Below, piece after piece: positions 7,671-13,345 of a DNA stretch of 13,345 nt. Source of the stretch: an uncultured Oscillospiraceae bacterium (GTDB lineage Bacteria; Bacillota; Clostridia; Oscillospirales; Acutalibacteraceae). Under the pieces are notes generated by a model. The model made no database searches and had not been told where the DNA came from. It was given only the letters and a program-made list of their open reading frames with translations. The first letter of the stretch is position 1. Each line of letters begins with the position of its first letter. The stretch lies in contig UQZY01000043.1 of the NCBI GenBank assembly GCA_900545655.1, positions 1 through 13,345 on the forward strand, in the 5' to 3' direction. The position numbers and the translations under genes were made by a program.

Positions 7671-8912
7671 TTACATTGCCGCTATTCTTTGGTTGTATTG
7701 CTCAACAAAATGCGAAACCATTTCTCTTGCATTATTCTTATTTATTTTTATGTCAATAACTTTATGCTCATCTATAAAATCAAAATTAAAACCCTCAATT
7801 TTATCAATCGTTTTATATTTTCCACCTTCAATAAGCATTTTAATCCAATACAAATCCTCCAAATTACAGCCCTCTTCATAATTGAAATAAATCAGGGCGT
7901 TTTTATCTTTTCTTAACCAGTCCGCTATAAACGAATTGATATGATTATCTTCGCTGTTGAACCTGTAACCGATAACGCAAAGAACGCTACTGCTTTCTAA
8001 ATTGCTTTTGAAATCAGTGTATTCTTTAACCTGCTTAGGGCATACAATAGGTTTCACTCCGCTCGGTATAAAAATAAATGGGATTATATTTTTGGGGTGT
8101 TTTACTATCAAGTCACGTTCGCTTTCTTGGGTACAATCATATACCGTCAGATTATATAAATCTTCAAACCAGCTCAATTTTCCATTCAAATAATTTGCAC
8201 GATTTTCAAAGGCTGTGGACACAAGAGCCGTATAATTGGTTGTAGCAATATGATAGTTGCCCTTAACTTTGTTTACTGTGTTATAATAGCAATCGCTTTG
8301 TCCTGACAACATATTTTTCGCAACTGTTTTTTCATCTGACAGCTTTTTAAGAACCGCATCAAAATCTAATTCCGAAATTTCTCCGAATAAGCTTTTAAAC
8401 ATTACCATAAATACAGTCCAATACGCATTGATTACCCTCTTAGCATTTGCGTCCTTTTTATTCGGATATCGAAGCGAATTAAATTTTTCATCCAATGAAC
8501 CAAACAGGGCAGCATTTTTCAAAAAGAATTCTTTTGCATCTTTTTCAGATTGTTCTTGAGGAATTTCTGTGTTTGTTATAAGGTCGTACCACTTTTTGCA
8601 CATTTTTGCTATTTTTTCCTTAGTTGTATCGGAATTCTCAGCATTGTTGTTATATCCCATAACCAAATCTACATCTTCAGGAGATAGCTTTTCACGTGCA
8701 AGGTTTTCGTTATGAACTATTGTCTGTATGAATATCTTTTTACTGTTATGACTTATCAGTTTAAAGTTTCTAAAATCTTCTTGCGTTATATTATTTATTT
8801 TATCTGCATATTTATTTTGAATTATACTTTCAGCGAATTGGCTTCCGGACACTAAATCTCCGTTAACATCTGTATCAGCACCCGACCCAAAAAGAAACAT
8901 TATATCTTTCAT
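7671..8912 (-). CDS. SIR2-like (NAD-binding Rossmann) family protein
   Basis: 413 residues; ATG at 8912 with GGAGGAAAC just upstream. Three hallmarks of prokaryotic SIR2-like proteins appear in order: FLFGSGAD (7-12, in place of GAGAS, the NAD pyrophosphate loop), IATTNYTAL (222-230, the TTNYD motif with Asn226), and VIGYRFNSEDNHIN (313-326, the IGYSxxDxHI motif). The stretch expected to hold the catalytic HG, about 278-290, reads IPFIFIPSGVKPI, so Ser284-Gly285 seems to replace His-Gly. Many SIR2-like proteins are abortive-infection NADases (ThsA, DSR and pAgo-associated effectors). Here enzymatic activity is uncertain, and binding of NAD or a TIR-made nucleotide is an alternative. No SLOG, membrane or nuclease domain is seen. 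It sits mid-operon between a TIR gene (79 bases) and the SPFH gene (40 bases). Fold assignment is by motif only. Confidence 0.75.
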   Translation of the reverse strand: MKDIMFLFGSGADTDVNGDLVSGSQFAESIIQNKYADKINNITQEDFRNFKLISHNSKKIFIQTIVHNENLAREKLSPEDVDLVMGYNNNAENSDTTKEKIAKMCKKWYDLITNTEIPQEQSEKDAKEFFLKNAALFGSLDEKFNSLRYPNKKDANAKRVINAYWTVFMVMFKSLFGEISELDFDAVLKKLSDEKTVAKNMLSGQSDCYYNTVNKVKGNYHIATTNYTALVSTAFENRANYLNGKLSWFEDLYNLTVYDCTQESERDLIVKHPKNIIPFIFIPSGVKPIVCPKQVKEYTDFKSNLESSSVLCVIGYRFNSEDNHINSFIADWLRKDKNALIYFNYEEGCNLEDLYWIKMLIEGGKYKTIDKIEGFNFDFIDEHKVIDIKINKNNAREMVSHFVEQYNQRIAAM

Positions 8913-8991
8913 TTAAGTTTCCTCCGTTTTTATAATAAAAGTTTAAACTTAATACGTTGCATCGCTTGGCATTAGCAAACCGTTTCACTTT

Positions 8992-11382
8992 TTAAAGAGA
9001 AATCCATATTGCGGGGCGAACACCATCATCAGATACACCAGAATTACCACTAAAGGCAATTGAACCTGCAAAAGTAACACTGGTAGCTTTTTCTTGAGAC
9101 TCACCGGGCGAACGTAGCAACCAACATGTTGTAGCTTCTTGTCCGTATGTTGTATAAAAGTTATCCATACTTGCCCCTTGGGCAACGGCATAATCAGTAG
9201 GGGCACATCTCCTGTTTTCATCTGTTTCAAAATATTTTTTAGCTTCATCTATATTAAGTATAAACACTTTGTCTCGAGTTGAATTACCTGCATTAGTGTG
9301 ATACTTTTGATTATTTGTTGCAGGAACAGCAACTGTCGATATTTTGTCTTTTTCGCTTTCAGAAAATGCGACATCCAAAAAATCTTGATTCAGCCACTTT
9401 CTCAGAGAACAGGTTTCCCATGTAACATCACCCCATGATTTGTTATATGGTTGACAATCAAGTGCTTTGTCGCTGATCAGCAATAACTCATTACCATCTT
9501 TAGCAAGAACTATCCACTCAATTGCCTCCTTCCCATTTGAGAAATTATTATCTTGCTCATATGTACCAAATGTGTAGGTGTCCCCCACATCTATTTTCAC
9601 TAACTTATCTGCCGATTCTTTGCCGTACTGTGCAACTAAGAGACTGTATTCTTGCTTCGGAATAATAACTGTATTCAATATGATTATAAAAACTATTACA
9701 ACAGCCAGAATCGGTCCTCCAATTTTCGCAATTCTAATATATTTCTTTTTTGTTTTTTCTTTTTCGATTCTGCGTTTTTCAGCCCTGCGCTCGGCTTCAA
9801 GTCTATCCTCTTCTTCTTTTATTTTGAGCTGTTCTATTTTTTGCTTGCAAACTGCTATTTGCTTGTTAGCATCTCTCCAACCCGAAACAGATTCAAACAG
9901 TTTGATAGCACCTTCATAGCTTGAAATACTCTCAACATACATCTTTTCTCTGCCGTCAGCAAAAATAGCATCCTTGCGAGCTGCTTCGGCTTTTTCAAGA
10001 CATTCTTTTGCCTTTTCTTTTGAATCCTTATAATCAGCTATGCTTTGAAAGGCGCGTGCAGCAGCTTTAAAATAATCTTCTGTTTCAGCGGAATTCATCG
10101 CATTTATCGCACTGGTATAAGTTTCTGTCAGGCGATTATTTTCATTGCGCTCGTTTATGTGCTTGATATAGCCTTCCAAATCTGCGATCAACTTATCATC
10201 GCCGAATCGGACAGTCTTTTGATAATTATTGCTGTTGTAAAACGGTTTCTCGCAATTTGCAAGCTTCTCTTTTCTGTGAACTCTCAGCTCAGCCATCAAT
10301 TTACCGAGATATGCTTCGGCAATTTTGGCATCAAAATTCAATGCCTGCTCAAAAAATCCGTCGGCCTTGTCCCACTCGCCGTCCTCAAGTGCCATAAATC
10401 CTCTGTCAAGCAACGCCCTAACGTTTCCGTTCTCATTTTGCATTACAACAGTTTCTTTAACTACGGATTTTTTCTGTGCACTTGAATCGTTATCAACAAC
10501 CTTTTTGATACCTCTGACAATATCATTGATAAATCCGATTTTAGACATATCCTGTGCCTGAAGATGTGCAAAATCGTCGGGCAATTCATAAGCGTCCATA
10601 TCCCTATAGCATGGAATAAGGAGCTTTGAACGATCCTTTTTCATCAGCTTTAAGAATCTTGACCATTCGTTCTTGACCCAAACCGCCGTAAAATATTCCG
10701 GCCTTGAACCGATTACGAGCATCACCTTTGCAGAATTCAGAGCGGCAAATATGTACGGCTCGTATTCTTGTCCGAGCTTATCCTCAAGCGTGATTGCCGC
10801 ATAAAACACCTTGAAGCCTTCTTGCGTGAGCTGATGGTATATTTCATTCGCAATAACACTGTCCTGTGTACGTTTGCCCGATTCATCGGTTTCCTTATAG
10901 CAAATAAAAATATCAAACGGCTTTTCGTTCTTAGCAATATTCAGAATATCCTTCTGTATAGCATCAATCGCCTTAGCTTCGGCTCTATACAGCTTTTTCT
11001 GTTCGGCATCGCCGTACTTTACCGCCAGCTTAAAGTCCTCATCGGCAGTAATTGCATCAAATGATGTTCTGTGGCAGGTCGGCACTCTTTTAAATGTTTT
11101 TGGGTCTTCGACATATTCAATGCCGAATTTACAAAGAATAATTCCCCAATAAGCCTCCGCCTGCGTTTCATCGGAAGCAATGATTTTGTTATACAATTCC
11201 TCCGCACGGTCAAATTCGCTCTTCATTCTAAGCGTATTTGCACGATTGTAAAGACTGCTTATCGCATCGTCATTCACATTCGGCAGCGTCTGCTTTGTTC
11301 CGCACGAATCACACACTCCGACCGTATCGCCTTGATTAAATTCTATTGTGCCACCGCACATTTTGCACTTAAAAACAGCCAT
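8992..11382 (-). CDS. Zinc ribbon-TPR-TIR-TPR-transmembrane protein with DUF6273-like ectodomain
   Basis: 796 residues; ATG at 11382 behind AAGGGAGAA. Order: zinc ribbon (C6, C9, C24, C27), TPR-like helices (42-150), TIR domain (154-295; FDIFICYKETD, WVKNEW with E239), a second helical TPR region (about 320-515, with the GWRDANKQI TPR-type turn), a charged coiled coil (511-548), one membrane helix (about 553-575) and a C-terminal domain (597-796). That last domain has features of DUF6273: GDTYTFGTYEQ, IEWIVLAKDGNELLLISDKA, a WETCSLRKWLN stretch, CWLLRSPG and a terminal DDGVRPAIWISL. Its end recalls formylglycine-generating/C-type-lectin-like folds (GVRP plus hydrophobic strand), but no catalytic role is evident. 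Basic residues before the helix put the TIR part inside and DUF6273 outside. Longest of the three TIR paralogues; likely NADase or cyclase by its conserved Glu, with ligand sensing outside as inference. Confidence 0.88.
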   Translation of the reverse strand: MAVFKCKMCGGTIEFNQGDTVGVCDSCGTKQTLPNVNDDAISSLYNRANTLRMKSEFDRAEELYNKIIASDETQAEAYWGIILCKFGIEYVEDPKTFKRVPTCHRTSFDAITADEDFKLAVKYGDAEQKKLYRAEAKAIDAIQKDILNIAKNEKPFDIFICYKETDESGKRTQDSVIANEIYHQLTQEGFKVFYAAITLEDKLGQEYEPYIFAALNSAKVMLVIGSRPEYFTAVWVKNEWSRFLKLMKKDRSKLLIPCYRDMDAYELPDDFAHLQAQDMSKIGFINDIVRGIKKVVDNDSSAQKKSVVKETVVMQNENGNVRALLDRGFMALEDGEWDKADGFFEQALNFDAKIAEAYLGKLMAELRVHRKEKLANCEKPFYNSNNYQKTVRFGDDKLIADLEGYIKHINERNENNRLTETYTSAINAMNSAETEDYFKAAARAFQSIADYKDSKEKAKECLEKAEAARKDAIFADGREKMYVESISSYEGAIKLFESVSGWRDANKQIAVCKQKIEQLKIKEEEDRLEAERRAEKRRIEKEKTKKKYIRIAKIGGPILAVVIVFIIILNTVIIPKQEYSLLVAQYGKESADKLVKIDVGDTYTFGTYEQDNNFSNGKEAIEWIVLAKDGNELLLISDKALDCQPYNKSWGDVTWETCSLRKWLNQDFLDVAFSESEKDKISTVAVPATNNQKYHTNAGNSTRDKVFILNIDEAKKYFETDENRRCAPTDYAVAQGASMDNFYTTYGQEATTCWLLRSPGESQEKATSVTFAGSIAFSGNSGVSDDGVRPAIWISL

Positions 11383-11388
11383 AAAAAT
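11289..11388. repeat. Copy 1 of 100-bp near-identical repeat (5' end of second TIR gene)
   Basis: Matches 12963-13062 at 97 of 100 positions, covering the zinc-ribbon codons, the start codon and the first bases of the leader; all three differences are transitions. Identity falls sharply on both sides, while the TIR regions of the two genes differ much more. This is best explained by recent gene conversion. Confidence 0.85.
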
Positions 11389-11457
11389 TTTCTCCCTTGT
11401 TTGTCTTTTCGGCTTACAGAAAAAGCAATATTACTCAAAACAGTATAGATGTATAAA

Positions 11458-11485
11458 ATATTATAATAGTTAAAATGCATAACAA
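11458..11485 (-). promoter_or_regulatory. Possible internal sigma-A promoter before the second TIR gene
   Basis: On the - strand TTGTTA (11485-11480) is followed after 16 bases by TAATAT (11463-11458), overlapping a TATAAT at 11465-11460. The surrounding 108-base spacer is AT-rich and much longer than other spacers of the operon, so a secondary promoter is plausible. The match to consensus is only moderate. Confidence 0.3.
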
Positions 11486-11490
11486 TATTT

Positions 11491-13056
11491 TTATGCCGGA
11501 TTACTCAAGAAATCAATAAGCAATATAATAATCAACAATAGAATTGAAACGCCCAATATTGGTAATAAGAATTTTATTATCCAGTTTTTTAACTTCTTCT
11601 TTTTTACAAGTTTTGGGTTGTCACATTCAAGTTGACTTTCATTCTCATCAGATATTTCCTTTATCATATCTTCGCAAATGCGAATATGTTCATCTGCGTC
11701 TCGCCACCCGGAAATTGTTTTAAATTGCTCTAATGCCCAACAATAATCATCCATGGAGGTGGCTTTGTTTTTCAAAAAGTTAACTGCATTAAAATAAATC
11801 TCATCCTTTCTCAATGATTCTGTTTTTTCTTTGTTTATTTGAGATAGTTCTGTAATATCACGGACTAGGTTGTCATCTCCGAACCGAAGTATTTTTCGAA
11901 TATTTTTATTGTTATAAAAAGGCTTGTCAACACTGAAAAGATCTTTTTTCTTTCTGACTTTCATTTCCGCCATAAGCTTTCCTAAATATGCCTCAGCACA
12001 CTGGGGATTTTGGTCGAGAACTTTTTCACAATACTCGTCCGCGTTTGACCAATCGCCATCTTCAAGGAAAATGAACGCTCTTTCAAGTAATGGTGCTATA
12101 TTTACGCTTGTGACTGTCGAATTGTTGGTAATTGTTTCTTTGATTAATTCCTGCTCATTTTTATCGATTATTTTGCTTATTCCACGAATGAGATCCTGCA
12201 TAAATCCGAGCTTTGACATATCCTGTGCTTGTAAGTATGAGAATTCGTCGGGCAGATCATACGGATCCATGTCCTTGTATGCAGGAATGAGCATTTTCTT
12301 TTCACCGTTTTTGATAAGTGTAAGATATCTGCTCCATTCATTCCTGACCCATACAGCATTGAAATATTCGGGCTTTGTGCCAAGCACGACCATAACCTTT
12401 GCGCTGTTGAGTGCAGCAAATATGTATGGCTCATACTCCTGGCCGAGCTTATCCTCAAGAGTAATTCTTGAAAAAAACACCTTGTAGCCCTCTTGCGTGA
12501 GCTGGTGGTACAAATCATTTGCAAGCACGGAATCTGGTGTTCTGCGTCCGCTGTTGTCCGTTTCCTTGTAGCAGATGAATATATCAAAAGGTTCCTCTTT
12601 TGATGAAATTTCAAGAATACCCTTCTGTATTTTATCTATCTTGCGTGCTTCCGCCTTGTAAATTTCTTTCTGTTCAACGGTTCCGTATTTCAAAGCCGAT
12701 TTATAATCCTTATCCGAAACAACGGACGAAAACTGAACACGGTTTACGGTAGGAACTCTTGTATGAGTCGTGGGGTCTTCAACATATTCAATACCGTAAC
12801 GGCAGAGAATGATTGACCAATATGCTTCGGCATCCTTGCTGTCTTCATTAAGGATTTGCTCATATATCGACATCGCCTTGTCATATTCGTTATTGCGGCG
12901 AAAATGATTAGCTCTGTCGTAAAGATTGGCTCTCTTTTCGTCATCAAGACCGACGGGCAAGCTCTGCTTTGTTCCGCACGAATCGCACACTCCGACTGTA
13001 TCGCCTTGATTAAATTCTATTGTGCCGCCGCACATTTTGCACTTAAAAACAGCCAT
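11491..13056 (-). CDS. Zinc ribbon-TPR-TIR-TPR tail-anchored membrane protein
   Basis: 521 residues from the ATG at 13056, chosen because AGAGGAG (13069-13063) stands at the right distance and the paralogues start at the same MA(V/I)FKCKMCGG. An in-frame ATG at 13179 would add 41 residues with no RBS, no paralogue counterpart and inverted repeats in its DNA. Order: zinc ribbon (C6, C9, C24, C27), TPR-like helices (43-150), TIR domain (155-297; FDIFICYKETD, WVRNEW with E240), second TPR-like region (about 318-470, ISGWRDADEHI), a Lys-rich stretch and a single membrane helix (about 492-515) followed by only six residues. So it is tail-anchored with no outside domain, unlike its two paralogues. 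First gene of the operon; 108 bases separate it from the next. TIR enzymatic activity is predicted from the conserved Glu but not proven. Confidence 0.88.
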   Translation of the reverse strand: MAVFKCKMCGGTIEFNQGDTVGVCDSCGTKQSLPVGLDDEKRANLYDRANHFRRNNEYDKAMSIYEQILNEDSKDAEAYWSIILCRYGIEYVEDPTTHTRVPTVNRVQFSSVVSDKDYKSALKYGTVEQKEIYKAEARKIDKIQKGILEISSKEEPFDIFICYKETDNSGRRTPDSVLANDLYHQLTQEGYKVFFSRITLEDKLGQEYEPYIFAALNSAKVMVVLGTKPEYFNAVWVRNEWSRYLTLIKNGEKKMLIPAYKDMDPYDLPDEFSYLQAQDMSKLGFMQDLIRGISKIIDKNEQELIKETITNNSTVTSVNIAPLLERAFIFLEDGDWSNADEYCEKVLDQNPQCAEAYLGKLMAEMKVRKKKDLFSVDKPFYNNKNIRKILRFGDDNLVRDITELSQINKEKTESLRKDEIYFNAVNFLKNKATSMDDYCWALEQFKTISGWRDADEHIRICEDMIKEISDENESQLECDNPKLVKKKKLKNWIIKFLLPILGVSILLLIIILLIDFLSNPA

Positions 13057-13062
13057 AAAAAT
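12963..13062. repeat. Copy 2 of 100-bp near-identical repeat (5' end of first TIR gene)
   Basis: Partner of 11289-11388 in the same orientation, 1674 bases away. Recombination between the copies would delete or fuse one TIR gene, leaving a single gene with the zinc ribbon of one and the body of the other. The third TIR gene is clearly diverged in this region. Confidence 0.85.
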
Positions 13063-13069
13063 CTCCTCT
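13063..13069 (-). promoter_or_regulatory. Ribosome binding site deciding the start of the first TIR gene
   Basis: AGAGGAG on the - strand ends six bases before the ATG at 13056. It supports the shorter reading frame over the in-frame ATG at 13179. Confidence 0.75.
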
Positions 13070-13118
13070 GTTCTCTTTAGTTGTTTCTCATAAACTTTGT
13101 AAAGCAGGTAATTAACCG

Positions 13119-13180
13119 CTAAAATTTTCAACCTAATTTTAGTGATTACTTGAGGTATTCCGATTTCAGAATACTTCAAG
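13119..13180. promoter_or_regulatory. Two dyads in the leader of the operon
   Basis: CTAAAATT/AATTTTAG (13119-13126 and 13135-13142, 8-base loop) and CTTGAGGTATTC/GAATACTTCAAG (13149-13160 and 13169-13180, 8-base loop, one G-T) stand next to each other 63 to 124 bases upstream of the start codon. They could be operators or leader RNA hairpins. The second is followed on the + strand by TTTTGTCTTT and could terminate rightward transcription, though no + gene precedes it. No clear -35/-10 pair was found nearby. Confidence 0.4.
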
Positions 13181-13198
13181 TTTTGTCTTTCATATAGA

Positions 13199-13245
13199 AA
13201 ACCAACCCGTCAAGGCTTGATGTTCAAGCCCTGTCAGGTTGGTTT
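13199..13245 (-). terminator. Long imperfect hairpin, probable terminator upstream of the operon
   Basis: AAACCAACC (13199-13207) pairs with GGTTGGTTT (13237-13245), and an inner GGCTTGA/TCAAGCC pair with a TGT loop makes a stem of about 22 pairs with a few mismatches. On the - strand TTTTC follows. It would end a leftward gene lying beyond the right edge and separate it from the TIR operon. Confidence 0.6.
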
Positions 13246-13290
13246 AGCACAATTATTTATATTTCGAAACACAAAATCGCAGACAATTAC

Positions 13291-13345
<55 letters not shown>

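Noticed and set aside
8992..9590. Target protein of a diversity-generating retroelement
   Set aside because: The C-terminal fold is suggestive, but no reverse transcriptase, accessory gene or template repeat is seen in the window.
11924..12487. Open frame of 187 codons on the + strand
   Set aside because: Antisense to the TPR and TIR part of the first TIR gene; similar antisense frames occur opposite the other TIR genes, as expected from shared codons.
7671..13056. Canonical Thoeris system
   Set aside because: TIR and SIR2-like proteins are both present, but the SIR2-like protein shows no SLOG domain, lacks a clear catalytic His, and the TIR proteins are long multi-domain membrane proteins with SPFH and LRR partners.
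13057..13179. N-terminal extension of 41 residues on the first TIR protein
   Set aside because: No RBS at 13179, the region holds the leader dyads, and the two paralogues start at the equivalent of 13056, where a good RBS exists.

Overview
The window looks like a chromosome segment from a low- to mid-GC Gram-positive anaerobe of the class Clostridia (Ruminococcus/Oscillospiraceae type). I infer this from strong AGGAGG-type ribosome binding sites, a tRNA 3' end that encodes CCA, AT-rich spacers and the protein families seen. The genus cannot be fixed from the sequence alone.

Left flank (1-851): the C-terminal half of a MATE-family multidrug exporter on the + strand, a strong bidirectional hairpin terminator, and then, on the - strand, only the 3' 45 bases of a tRNA-Trp gene (anticodon loop to CCA). 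The 5' half is missing, as expected for the distal attachment site of an element inserted in tRNA-Trp. From 852 to 1377 the DNA is AT-rich with no convincing gene and one perfect intrinsic terminator. A short ORF with a good RBS (1378-1551) overlaps, in another frame, a tyrosine recombinase that has lost its N-terminal arm-binding region but keeps all catalytic residues (about 1478-2356).

Right part (2403-13056): six genes on the - strand with short spacers, ending at a terminator hairpin at 2386-2361. In transcription order they are: (1) zinc ribbon-TPR-TIR protein with a C-terminal membrane anchor; (2) zinc ribbon-TPR-TIR-TPR-coiled coil-TM protein with an outside DUF6273-like domain; (3) SIR2-like Rossmann protein; (4) SPFH/band-7 protein with a coiled coil and three C-terminal zinc ribbons; (5) signal-anchored protein with BspA-type leucine-rich repeats outside, three TM helices and a cytosolic tail; (6) zinc ribbon-TPR-TIR-TM protein with a different outside domain. 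The three TIR proteins share one cytosolic chassis and all keep the WVxNEW glutamate that aligns with the NADase glutamate of SARM1-type TIRs, but their C-terminal modules differ completely.

Working interpretation (inference): this is a membrane-associated NAD-directed signalling or defence locus. Several TIR receptors with interchangeable outside sensors, and an LRR ectodomain protein, would sit on an SPFH membrane scaffold and work with a SIR2-like partner. It resembles a split Toll-like receptor (LRR outside and TIR inside on separate polypeptides). It shares the TIR plus SIR2 pairing with Thoeris, but no Thoeris gene architecture is recognisable and the SIR2-like protein seems to lack the usual catalytic histidine. 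The last 55 bases are a pure GTCT tetranucleotide repeat running off the window.
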